From Ceratodon purpureus (taxonomy: Eukaryota > Streptophyta > Bryopsida > Pseudoditrichales > Ditrichaceae), in the NCBI GenBank assembly GCA_014871385.1, contig CM026423.1:17535690-17599689 (forward strand): 64,000 nt of DNA, in the 5' to 3' direction. Each line of letters opens with the position of its first letter. Position 1 is the stretch's first letter. Made by a program: the position numbers and the translations under genes. Below the pieces are notes generated by a model. It was not told where the DNA came from. It saw only the letters and a list, made by a program, of their open reading frames with translations, and did no database searches. Positions 12,441 to 23,152 of this stretch are shown here, one piece after another.

Positions 12441-13404
12441 GATTTCAATATCTGGTTAACTTTTACTTTTAGTTCTTGTGTTTAGAATATTGGATATTAT
12501 TTGTATATAGAATGTATTTTCAGACGCAACTAACAGTATTTAAAAAATTTGAAAATTTTTAGGTTGAGAATTTTTGTTCTATGTGAGACTTGATTCTATA
12601 AATAAATAAATAAATAACTAAAAAAAACATTGAGGTGGTTTTAGTGTTGTATTTTCCTATATATGATGTTCCTCCGATTATGATAATCAAAATTAAATTA
12701 TACCATCCTTTGTGCTTCTTTAAAAAAATCTTTTAATTCATTATGAGATCCAATTTTCTTCAATTTTGTAATTATATGCAATTCAATGGAATTAGCAACA
12801 AAATTATGGTTGTTTTGGCTCCATTGTAACCAAAGAAATGAGGTCATAGAGAACATTATTGAAAAATAACAAAAGACAATTACTACAATGTATTCAATAA
12901 TTTATGAATAAAGCTACGAGAGTGTAAAAGAAATTGTATGTTTACGTAATGAAATCACCTTTTATGTTTGTGTGATGTTGTATATCTTTTCAATTAAAAA
13001 AATATTCATTTCACTTAGTTCGAAAAAATGCACAACAAAAAACGGGTTGTTTATGAAGATATAATCATTTCTAATTCTATGACTTGTTATCATTCTGCTT
13101 CTATTTCTATTTTTATTCAAATTACATTTTTTTCTCTCTCTTAAGATTTTGAATAAAATACTCTACTATAGGATTGTATTTTCTTATATATGATGTTCTT
13201 CCAACTATGATAATCATTTTTGGTGACCATTTGTAAATGAAGGGGGATGGGACACGCTTGCGGCCAGTCATTGTACAAGTATATGAGCCATCATACAATA
13301 ATGTCCAACCAGTCAAATCTCATTAATAGGGTTGTAGGTGTGAAGGAAACATCAGTTCTTTTCTACCACATGAATTGCATTTATCACCATGTATTCTTTT
13401 AAAC

Positions 13405-13575
13405 CCGGATGCGGATATATAAAACAAGACTGGGCATATGCTCATTTGTAATCCCAACCTTGAGAGGCCTCTCTACCTCTCTCTTCTAATCAAAGGGGTG
13501 TCAAGCTTCTTTGACCTCCAAATAAACTAATGCTAAGTAACTTGAGGTCTGCACTCTTGACTTCCGCTTTAAAAC
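13405..13575 (+). repeat. LTR-like promoter repeat, copy C (diverged)
   Basis: It shares the layout of copy A: a TATA-like GGATATATAAAAC, then TAATCCCAACC, a TCTCTACCTCTCTC block, and TTCTTTGACCTCC. Identity is lower than between copies A and B, but the order of blocks is the same. Confidence 0.45.
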
Positions 13576-14570
13576 TAGTTTAAATCTTGAAGGACGAATC
13601 TGAACTTGGAGCATTTGAAGAGTTTTTGAGTTTCCACCACAAAATTTAGAAGTAACCTGTACTTTAAAATTATATTCAAATATAATTTTTTTCATATAAT
13701 GCCTAAAAAAGAAAAATTCAAAAAATATTTATGCAATGCAACAAAAGAATGCGCAAGAATTGCATTGGCTATTGGAAAAGTGAGAATCAATTGAAACATG
13801 AAAAGAACATGGAAACCTTTGATAATAGAACGGAATTGCGGATGAAAGCTGTGGATGTAATATTTTGATGATTTCATGACATGGTGTTGTGACAAATATC
13901 AGATACAATGGTGACATGGTATTGTGACAATGTTTTTATTAGTAGAAAAAATCAGGAAATTATGGTCAAACAAAGTTGACAACTGAAAAAACAATGCTAG
14001 GGCTGGATATGCATACTTTGTAATTTCAGTGTAAAATACTATGTATATATTTTATGGAATAAATCAAAACATTAGCTAATACATGTAACTGGTTTTAAGA
14101 AAAAATTCCACAACTTGAGTCCACTACCTCGTCATAAAACCCACAGCCAAATATTGTTAAACCATAGCATATTTGCTATCTGACGACCTAGTGTTTATTT
14201 AAAGAAATAAGGTTTGCCTTTCGAAAATTGAATTTTCCAATTTTTGGTTTATAGCAATAAATTTAGAAAAAAAGAGCTTAATGGCTTGAGGCTTGTTCCC
14301 ACTTGGTCTTAGCAAAGACCATGGATAAAAATTTAACACCCCCACAATGTTGGAAAAAATACCTTTTTTGTAGGAAATGTATTATCAATGAGGTTTGGAA
14401 AGGTGTTAGCAATTTCATATTTTGGTGCTCCCTTAACAAGTGCCTACAATTGCTCAAATATTTTTTCTCTTCCTAAATGCTAGCTCAAACTTCCATTCTT
14501 AAAAGTGTGCCATGCGTACATCTATGTAGGATTGGTGATTACTAAAGAATGTAAGTGGGAACACACATTT

Positions 14571-15426
14571 TTTAACCCCTAATTGGCCAAAGTCCTAGAA
14601 TGGGCGTTTTTGAAATTTGGGCAGGTTCCTAAAAATTCAAATTTACTTGAATTTTTTTGAAGTTTTTTGTGGAAAAAGGTTTTTTCAAAAGGTTTATGGG
14701 GATATTTTTAAATTTTTTTTTGGATGAAGTGAGCAAAAGTTATGCTCCTCTAAGTATAAAACGCCCTTCCACGGGCAGGCTCTCAGCCACTGTGAATGCA
14801 GCAATTTCTGCCCGAAACTGCCCAAAACTGCCCAAATCTGCCCAAATCTGCCTAAAGACAAAACTTTGAAATTCCACCAAAAATCGAGATTTTATTTTTT
14901 CCAAAAGTAAAAATTTCTATGTGTAGAAGAGCCGCTAGAGCATGTTTCCACCGTTTGGATTTTCAATCCAAGAATGTTTAATATGCAATTTTTACTGTTA
15001 AAAAACGGCCTTTGTATGTGAATTTCAGCATACCTTCTTGTGGAAATTGATGATTTTCTCAAGGTTCTACACCTTGCATGGGTATGAGATTTTGTGGACA
15101 TGTACCTAACTCACCTTGGAACAAATCTATAGAAACGCCATCCAAATCTTCTCAAAAAAATGGTTTTTTTGGACCCAAAATACTGCTGTTCTCTTTTTGC
15201 AAGGTAAAAAAAACTTTTTTTTCAACTTTGAATGTTACGATCTCTCAAATGGTAAGGAATGAGAGTGTGAGATTTGACATGCACATAGACACAGAAGTTA
15301 GATACAAGATCTTACGGTTGGAAATACCAAATTTGGTTTCAATTTTGCACTATATAGCTTGCTTTCAAAAGGGACGATTTGGTGGCAGTTTTGAGCAAAA
15401 ACATCCTTGGCCAATTAGGGGTTAAA
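14571..15426. mobile_element. Non-autonomous inverted-repeat element with TTAA ends (piggyBac-like candidate)
   Basis: Perfect 20-bp terminal inverted repeats: TTTAACCCCTAATTGGCCAA at 14571-14590 and its reverse complement at 15407-15426. If TTAA (14572-14575 and 15422-15425) is the duplicated target, the element proper starts CCCC and ends GGGG, which is the piggyBac arrangement. The 850-bp inside holds no transposase. It does hold a CTGCCCAAA tandem patch (14808-14856), also typical of non-autonomous filler. What is seen: repeats and TTAA. What is inferred: superfamily. Confidence 0.7.
14808..14856 (+). repeat. Short tandem repeat, about 10-bp unit
   Basis: Four to five consecutive units of CTGCCCAAA(A/T) lie inside the TTAA-flanked element. 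Confidence 0.8.
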
Positions 15427-15589
15427 GGACGTAAAACCCCTTTATAAGACCTCCTGTAAAGCCAAGTAAGAACGTACCTTTAGAAAAGAAAATATTACAG
15501 AAGCTAATTCATTCTATTGTTTTGTTTTTCTATCTTTGGAATTTCTAATTTTCAACGTTCTTTATTTTCAGAATCATTTTTGGACAAAC

Positions 15590-15840
15590 CTTCAATATCC
15601 TCGATAAAAAACACGTCGATGAGTAGAACCAAACAAAACCACCTTGGTCACACACCCTCACTCCCTGAAGTCTCAAGTCCCTCAAGTCTCAAGTCCCTCA
15701 AGTCTCAAGTCCCTCAAGCCCCAAGTCCCTCAAGTCTCAAGTCCCTCAAGCCCCAAGTCCCTCAAGTCTCCAGTCTCCACTCCCTCACGTACTTCCCCGC
15801 CGAAGCTCCCTCCCAACCCCAAAACTTCAGGGGGAGCGCG
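15590..15840 (+). repeat. Partial copy of the sequence upstream of the zinc-knuckle gene
   Basis: The segment CAATATCCTCGATAAAAAAC, then AAAACCACCTTGGTCAC, then CTCACGTACTTCCCCGCCG matches 17614-17895 in the same order and orientation, with gaps. An expanded minisatellite (15667-15775) lies within this copy. Confidence 0.75.
15667..15775 (+). repeat. 16-bp minisatellite (TCTCAAGTCCCTCAAG)
   Basis: About six to seven units alternate between TCTCAAGTCCCTCAAG and CCCCAAGTCCCTCAAG. The matching place near 17826 has only a TCCCTCAGTCTCGAGTCTCGA stub, so the array probably grew in this copy. Confidence 0.9.
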
Positions 15841-16316
15841 GAGGCTGCCCGGGAGCCCATCTGCCCGCCCTCCCTGGCCTTCCCGACCGCCCCACTCACC
15901 CCGTGCTTCCCCAACTGCGCTGCTCCTTTTGCTTTGCCGAATGTCAATCTTCACGACGCCCGGGTATTGACTGGAAGCAGGAAATTCGGAGCCGTTGATG
16001 ATACATGTGAGAACAGGCTTGGGTACATTTGGTTCCAACGAAACCTGTAGACATGCACCAGATATAGGTTTCTCATTAACTCAATAGGTGATCTACACAC
16101 TATGCAAAGTGATTGGTCAGCGTCAAGATAATAAGATCAACATCGATCCACAGAAACACAATTTTTTTAACTCCGTGTGTTATCTATTTATCGACTTTTA
16201 AGTTGTTAAATTCTAAGGAGGTTAACGGTGTGATAGATTCATTATGCCACTGATTGAAAACTCTGTCATTGCTATCGAAAACATTGATCATGATATCTCA
16301 AGCTCAATGCAATGTC

Positions 16317-16739
16317 TTATAAAACATTGCAACCAAGGATGCCGAGCAATGAAATAAAAATTCGTTCCTTTTGGCAGACTTTTGAGACCGTATTCACAAT
16401 ATCAGATAAATTGAGCTTCCACAACTTCCCAATCATCAAGTCCAATTTCGAAGCTAGATAGGCCACAACCCCCTGCTCCTCCATCTGACCAGCCTCACGC
16501 TGTTTCTTCAAGTCTGCTTGCATCTGCATTGACTGGATGTGGCCACCGCTTGTAACATTTCGAAAGATCTGAAGGATGGCCGATCCAACCACAACGAAAA
16601 TAAAGAGGCCCAGAACCACAGGACCCACTGGGTAGCTGCTGGACTTCTTGACAGTCGATTCGGGCACCTGCCCTCGCTTGAGGATGTTCTTCTGGAACTT
16701 ATTACTTTTGTGATCAACCAATCTCCTTGACGTCGTCAT
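16317..16739 (-). CDS. Chimeric protein: RAMP4 N-terminus fused to a DnaJ-X-like tail
   Basis: 140 residues in one open frame. Residues 1-66 are RAMP4 with few changes, including the transmembrane span (about 37-58), and end NVTSGG. From residue 67 the normal stop region is replaced by 74 new residues. Residues 74-123 contain DLKKQREAGQMEEQ, SKLDLMIGKLWKLN and LSDIVNTVSKVCQ. This pattern matches the C-terminal X domain of plant DnaJ (Hsp40) proteins as I know it, notably LWKLNxxDIxxTxSxVCQ. The last 17 residues are hydrophobic and look like chance read-through. The 5'UTR intron and its splice sites (17440-16741) are kept, but the copied first exon stops at 17552, so the parent promoter was not carried over. 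The gene is head-to-head with the zinc-knuckle gene. Expression is unknown, and a pseudogene is possible. Confidence 0.6.
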   Translation of the reverse strand: MTTSRRLVDHKSNKFQKNILKRGQVPESTVKKSSSYPVGPVVLGLFIFVVVGSAILQIFRNVTSGGHIQSMQMQADLKKQREAGQMEEQGVVAYLASKLDLMIGKLWKLNLSDIVNTVSKVCQKERIFISLLGILGCNVL

Positions 16740-17552
16740 TCTGCAACACGAAGTAGTAAACTCGAAGCTCCTTCACACCTGATACACCACACATGCAGAT
16801 CGTCTCAGAGAAAGTCCTCATATTCAAAAAATACAAAATCGCCCGTGCCATCAACCTTCACCCTACACGATCGACTTCACGCAGCACCACAGAAAACCCC
16901 TCGGAATTCCATCCACAAACGCAGAACGAAAACCAAAGAAGCCCCATCATAACCATCCCAGCATAACTCAAAACCTGTCTAAACCTCATCACACATCAAT
17001 CCACACGACTCACAGCACTATTCCATTGCAGAATTCAAGTCAAACCTCCAACACTATTACTTCAACAACACATGTGCACACACATCACCAAATAAAATAA
17101 AATAAACTCCTCCAAACACCGCAACAAACTCCCGAACACTTCAACACGCTACAAAACTAAGCATCCGTCCAACAAGCTTAAAACCCCAACTCCAAATTCA
17201 ACCATCAACTCCACCGACAAATTCAACCCTCTTAATAGGAAACCACCAAAATCCAACACGATCTCAACGACGATAGTCTCACAAACAAAGTACCGAAAAC
17301 CCCACCATCACAGAAGAACCGATCCCTCGGAAACTCATAACCCTACCTTAACCTTAAAACCTACAAAACCATGCCAAAACCATGCCAAAACCGCACCGAA
17401 TTACACGCCAAATAGCTTGAACGAAAGGGAATGAGCTCACCTGCCGGATCCGAAGCTCCACAGCGAGCTCGAGATGCGGCTGGCGATGGAGTGCGCCGAT
17501 GAAGGCAGCGGATGATAGCAGGGGTTTCTCAGCTCTGGAAGCTGGGACTGAA
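16542..17552 (-). repeat. Segmental duplication, copy 2
   Basis: Nearly identical to 10672-11717 in the same orientation. Its left edge falls inside the RAMP4 coding end and joins a DnaJ-X-like sequence. Its right edge joins a 54-bp piece (17553-17609) that also occurs at 13000-13056. Confidence 0.92.
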
Positions 17553-17609
17553 AAACATTCATTTCACTTAATTCGAAAAAATGCACAACAAAAAACGGGT
17601 TGTTTATGG
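17553..17609 (+). repeat. Filler segment shared with 13000-13056
   Basis: The string ATTCATTTCACTTA, then TTCGAAAAAATGCACAAC and AAAAACGGGTTGTTTATG, occurs in both places with one or two differences. It lies exactly between the end of the RAMP4 duplicate and the start of the sequence that has a partner at 15590. Confidence 0.85.
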
Positions 17610-18654
17610 TACTACAATATCCTCGGTAGAAACCACGTCGCTGAGTCCGAGAAGAAAAGCCACCGATCAAAACCACCTCGGTCACTCCTCGCTCTCGCCG
17701 TTGTTCTACTCCGCTTACCCGCCTTGGTATCTTCCGGGTATAGTGCCAGTATTATGATAGTATCGCATGAGTATACGACCGAGTATTACACGAGTATCGA
17801 AACAGCACACTCAAAAAGACCCCCTCTCATTCCCTCAGTCTCGAGTCTCGACTCCCCCCCACGTACTCCCCCGCCGAAGCTCCACAACCAACCCCAAAAC
17901 CCGTTACTATCTACACCCCCACCAGAATCCAAAACCCCAAAATCCACGCCACCCCAAAATAACACCAACACTAACGCCTCAAGGCCCCCTCCCTCCCTCC
18001 CATTATTACGATGAGGCGGGCCCCGCCACCCTCCCCGAGCCCGACTCACCTTCAAAAGGAAAAAATCCACTTCGCATGAACCGCAAAAACACATCAAAAC
18101 ATCGCAAAACACATCAAAACACACACGGACACACACAGACAGACACACATCGACACAGACCTCCACCGCCATCGCTCAGCATCATCATATTCCGGTATGC
18201 CATTCCTCACTCTCCTCTTCTACTTTCTATCCTGTCGCTGAAATCTCTCTGGAAAAAACGGTTGCTGATTTTTTATTTTTTTGTTTTGAGTAGTGAGTGG
18301 ACTGAGTGTGGCTGATTGAGTGAGCGTGGTTTCGGCGTTTTGTTTTGTTTCGTTTTTGGTTTTTTGGTGTTGGCTTTTGGTTCGGGGTGGAGGTTTGTTG
18401 TGGAGATTTTTTGGAGTGAGCATTGGGAGTGTGAGGAGTTTTGGAGTTTTGGATTTTTGGAGTGGAGTGGTTGCTTAGGGTTTGAGGGAGGTTGTTTTGT
18501 TTTGAGTTTGAGGCGGTTTTTAGCGGGACTGGAGTTTTGTTTTTTTTAGGGGAGTTGAGGAGGGGACTGTGGTGGATTTTTTCTCGTGTTAGTGGTGGGA
18601 GAATGTAGTGGTGTGGTGGACTTATAGTGTGGTGTGAATCTACAGGAAGAAGCG
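17610..18654 (+). promoter_or_regulatory. 5' region of the zinc-knuckle gene
   Basis: About 1 kb between the duplicate RAMP4 first exon and the likely ATG at 18655. It is C-rich up to about 18180, with a CA/CAGA microsatellite at 18118-18165, then T/G-rich up to the start codon. That switch is common where a plant leader or 5'UTR intron begins. No TATA box can be chosen with confidence. Confidence 0.4.
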
Positions 18655-21600
18655 ATGGGGAGTATGGATGCGGAGGTGGAAATAGATATGGAGATTTCGG
18701 ACGACGAGCAGGAGGGTGTTAAGGCGCGTGCGGTGGCCGGGCCGGTGGTGGATGTGAGAGGGGTGAAGCGGAGCGCTCTTGTGGAGCCGGAGGTGATGGA
18801 CAGTATCCTGGTTATACTGATGCTTCTGAGGGAGGTTCATGTCTTTTTGTGTTTGGAAAGTCATGTTTTACGAGGTCAGCGAGTAGAAAATTACGTCGGT
18901 GGTTTTGACAATGGAAACGAACTTTGTCCAGCTCGTTTGCTTGAGAGCTCGTTTTTATCCGGTAACGTATTTCAGTTTTTTTCCCCCTTCTGCGAACATC
19001 TGTCTGCTTATGAAACATTGCAGTAAGAAGTATTCTTGCTTTTCTGGTCTCTGGTTAAACCGTAAATTTTCATTTAGGTCAGTGAAGCGTTGTCAGAGGG
19101 AATATTTTTTTGATTATTAGGTTGTTCATTGTGATGTTAAGTGGTTAACACGAGGCTGTGAGGAAGATTTCCTTGACTTCGTTTAAGAATCTGATTCAAG
19201 CCGCAAGCGAAAACGATCGTCATCGGTGGAAGGGAGTCCGTCAGTGCGTGTTGAATACCATAATCTTTCCAGGTAAGCAGTTTACATTGGATTAAAAAAT
19301 GCCATTTTTCTTCTTAATAAAACGATACCGTAAAAACGCTTCTTGGAACGTTGATGTATGCGTTCGATTTCTATTTTATCCTGCTAAGGCTGAGACCACA
19401 GTATTAATTTTTATCGTTTATTAGGTTATATTTTTTGCTTGGCCAAGGCTATATTGACCTTCTTGTAGTTGTTATTTATTCGACGTGCGTCTGATTGTAG
19501 GGAGAGTCGGAAGAAGCTTCAGGAGGTTTTGCGGGATTGGTCTTTGTGGCAGGGCTACCATAGCCGTAACTCTTCCTTAGAGGTTCTTGACTGTACCATC
19601 ACATGTTTATCTTTCGCATTTTCATAAGTTTCATCTTTTTTTACCAAATAATCTTTGGTTGTTAGGTGTTGATTCAAATATCACTGATTTGGAGGCTTTC
19701 ATGTACTGGTTTTTCGAAAAGGAGATCACCTAAGAATTGTCTCCAAGCTTAACTGACACGTAGTTCGGAGGGCTTGTTATATCAAATAGTCTTTTTTTGA
19801 GAGGTCTATTTTCGAAGAGTAACCTCGTCGTCCTGCCTTCTATGACAGACAAGGGACCATGTGGAGAGCGGCGAAGAGCAATACTATCCTGCTATGCAGG
19901 TCGGCCCAATCGGCAACACTTTCAGTGTGGTAAGCATTGACTTCGAATGCCACTATCATTCCCGTACAAAATCATTTATTTTGTCAAACACGCATGTGAT
20001 AGTGTACTTTCGCTTTTGCAAGGAATCGATTTCAAAAGTTCACAGTTTCTTTGCTGCAGACGTTTTGGGTGGATAAGCCTGCAAAGCAAGCACGCAGCCA
20101 GGAAAGTGGTGATGCGAGAGGAATTGTCCGGACCAGCAGTGAAGATCTCAAGGCTAATGAAGCTGATGTTCCCCTCTATGACCGGGTCACTCCCTCGCTC
20201 TCTAGTCAAGAAGCGAACAAAGACGGGTGAGACTTCTTCTAGAAATATCCGCATTTCGGAAATACGTTCCTTACCCTGAACAGTTCTATTTCGTTGGTCT
20301 GTTCTATAAGAGTATATTTTGGCCTATGCAGGTGCGTAGAGCTCGAGCGTGAGGCAGTAAGGTGTTTCAATTGCGGGTCTTATAGTCATGCGCTCAGAGA
20401 ATGTAAGAGACAGTGGAATTATGAAGCTATCAACTCCGCTCGGTCAAATCATGCTGCGAAGAGAACCTTTTCCTCTGGACCCCGATCGGTTGCCAGATAT
20501 TATGAGGCACAGCATAGCAATGAGGTATGTGTAACTAAAGTTCTGGTGCCTTTGCTACGTCGTGTTTTTTGGAATAGATGTGCGGACGTCCTTTGTCATT
20601 CGCTCGTGTACTTGCTGTCGCTGTGCATTTGTATCATGTTCTGGTAGAGGAATGCAAATTTTATTTCATAGAAGAAACTGAGATCTATACAGGTGTCATT
20701 AGTTTTTAAAACTTTGTGTTCAGAATCAGGAACCTGATCGATCACCTTGGCAACTTCTTCAAACTGGCGAGCATGGTCTTTCTCCAAGCAATTCTGGTAC
20801 GCAGAGTTTTAAACTTGTGTACATTTCGGCTTAGTTATGACCACAGTGATTTAATTAAAGTCTTTTAGAATCTTCACTGGAATTATGCTGGGGATCAGTA
20901 ACTTTAAAAGTTAAAATTATTCCTCGCAGATATACCTTATTTTCTTACTGGCCTGCTTTTTAGTTCAGCAATTTAGCGTCTGCAAATTTGAGAGCTGGGA
21001 AAAATTTGTTCTGATCTGAATGACAACTGGGGTTGGATACACAGGCAAAGAACCGTCCAGAAACACGCCTGGTTTATTGAAGAAGCCAGAGAAAAACAAT
21101 AAGCTAGCAAGTAATGATGAGAATGAAGAAGGTGAAATAGTTGATGGTGTGGTGTCTCCTTGTGATGAAGAGGAATTGTTCATTGCGTTTAGTCCAGATC
21201 CTCCTTCTCAGGCGGATAGAAGTCCAGACTTCTCTGGAGTACGTGTTCCGTTTAATTCTCCTCCGGGGGGAATGTGGAGAAGTCCACCAGCATATTCTCC
21301 TCCCAGCCAGCTGCACCCGAATTTTCACCACCAGCGTCCTTTTGCGTACTCCCCACCAAATCATGTTTATCCTCATACTCCGTCGCCTGTGCATTACAAT
21401 GGGGTGCACGCTCAGAGATCATGGGACGAAAGACAACCTCAGAGAGCTTGGGACGAACGACAACCTCAGAGGGCATGGGAAGAACGGAGCCCGTATTATC
21501 CTGAAAATAGTGTTAGCCCTGCAGTAAATGTCCCAAGTGCTCCCATACCTACAGTAAATGTCCCAAGTGCTCCCATACCTATTCCAGCCGCCAAGAAAGA

Positions 21601-21964
21601 AGACGATGACTGGGAATTGAATTTCGAATCTAGTGTGCACCAATCAGAGTGTTCAAGATCACATACTGGAGTGCCTGTGGTAACTGATCACTACACTCCG
21701 ACAGCAATAAGACATCAATCATTGACTTTGAATACCACTAGTGCCGGGTATTCTCCTCCTGATCCTTCGCAGCTGTCACCAACGGGTAGTGGCTATGGTG
21801 AGAGCTTTCGACCATCTCCTGTTCCTCAAACATCAGTTCAGTACCACTTTTCATACCATACTACACCGGGCAGGGAGCCCACTTCTTATTCTACTGAGGC
21901 ATGGGAAAAAGCGCAGGCTGCTCTTTCGTCCTTGCAAAGCGATGGGCAAGGGGGTGGATCTTGA
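18655..21964 (+). CDS. ZCCHC8/PSP-type zinc-knuckle protein with degenerate PSP region
   Basis: Eight exons fit one frame: 18655-18874 (weak donor), 19188-19272, 19501-19582, 19849-19929, 20060-20226, 20332-20524, 20724-20796 and 21045-21964, about 606 residues. Blocks typical of the plant ZCCHC8-like family are ESRKKLQEVLRDWSLWQ, VPLYDRVTPSLSS, the CCHC knuckle CFNCGSYSHALREC (residues 223-236), NENEEGEI-type acidic text and a final WEKAQAALSSLQSD. In this family the knuckle is followed by a PSP domain (LxxGELDPPPWLxRMRExGYPPGY). Here only DRSPWQLLQTGEHGLSPS lies in that place, so the PSP core is lost or strongly diverged. ZCCHC8 acts with the nuclear exosome (NEXT complex) in RNA surveillance. 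The proline-rich tail has internal repeats (DERQPQRAW, VNVPSAPIP). The end of exon 1 is the least certain part. Confidence 0.75.
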
Positions 21965-23050
21965 TTTTCCAGTTCTAAGCTCAGCAAGGATCAAGGTAAA
22001 CAAACCATGGGTTGCTTTCAAACTTGATGTATGTATCTTAGCCATTGCATCATCTGAATGTGGCGTGCTTGCCATAGACTCAAAATTTCAGGGCGTGTCC
22101 CAGTTTTTGGTCATCGTTGCTATGATGTGCAATTTGGTAGTCTCAGTTTAGTTGGTGCTAAATTGATTAGATGAAGACATGGCACCGTTGAAGATTATGT
22201 GGTACTAAAGAATCTTAGCCATTCATATGCAATTGTATGCTGTGGCTTTCTGATTCTAGAATTTTTAGTTCCTGTAAAACATTTTTTTTTGGGAAGCGGC
22301 TTTCTCAGTAGCATACACACACTCTCTTTCAACACCCAATCCTTAGGGAAGTGATTACGTTTAGCAATGTTGTTCGACGCAGTTAGGGTGCACGTGAAGA
22401 AAACTTCTCTGGTAGATCACAAGCCCAAAAGCTTTCACTTGCAGAAGATCAGGACCTAACCGAGTGTGAAATTGCTAGTGTTTATCTTGGTCACTCAAAT
22501 CCTTTGTACTGTCAAGTCACAAGAATGTATAGCTTGCGAAGTCTACTTTTCTTTTTCTTTTGTCTTTTCTTTTGAAATAGTGCAGTTACAAACGTATAAC
22601 GTGTTAAGCTATGTGTGCTTCTATTCTATTGGCCAACCTTCAAAATGCAAGTTTATTTGGGAGCGTCGGTGGGCAATGTATATCAAGGATGGTTCAGTTC
22701 CCTTGATCCTTACATAAATTGCCTTAGGACCGACTGGTGTATCAGATTCTGATGAGAGCAGTTGCTGGGGCTATTGTCTTGTTTTGGACGTTGATGAAGA
22801 GATAGTACGGTATGTTTCCATGATGTTGAGATCTTAGCTGTTCTCTGAGGTTTGAGGTTTGAGGTCTGAGGCTAGACATCACCCACTAATCATTCACGTC
22901 AAGTTTTGATTGTCCTTGCAAAGTTATCTGTCAATCAAGTCCAAATCACTCATTGTCTCACACTTAGGGAGTCCCTTTACGTGAGGCTGGAACTTACAAC
23001 ATCAGAGTCAATAGGCTTGTAATCGCTGTTATTCACTCCTACAATAAGTC

Positions 23051-23152
23051 TTTATGACTTCAAGTTTTCTAGGACTCCAAGTAGCTTTCCAATGATACAA
23101 CCAGTGTTTATGACTTCAAGTTTTCTAGGACTCTAAGTAGCTTTCCAGTGAT
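23051..23152 (+). repeat. 46-bp direct repeat
   Basis: TTATGACTTCAAGTTTTCTA and the following GGACTC(C/T)AAGTAGCTTTCCA are repeated with a 10-bp spacer and two differences. Confidence 0.9.

Larger units (their letters stand above)
11718..16316. other. Repeat-rich intergenic region
   Basis: No conserved gene is supported over about 4.6 kb. It contains a hairpin element (12063-12232), two LTR-like promoter repeats (12246-12440 and 13405-13575), a TTAA-flanked inverted-repeat element (14571-15426), and a partial copy of the DNA upstream of the zinc-knuckle gene (15590-15840) with an internal minisatellite. A GC-rich patch at 15830-15960 has open frames without recognisable motifs. Confidence 0.6.

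Noticed and set aside
15517..16050. 177-codon open frame in the spacer
   Set aside because: It reads through a minisatellite and C-rich DNA; Ser/Pro/Lys repeats are a product of the 16-bp units.
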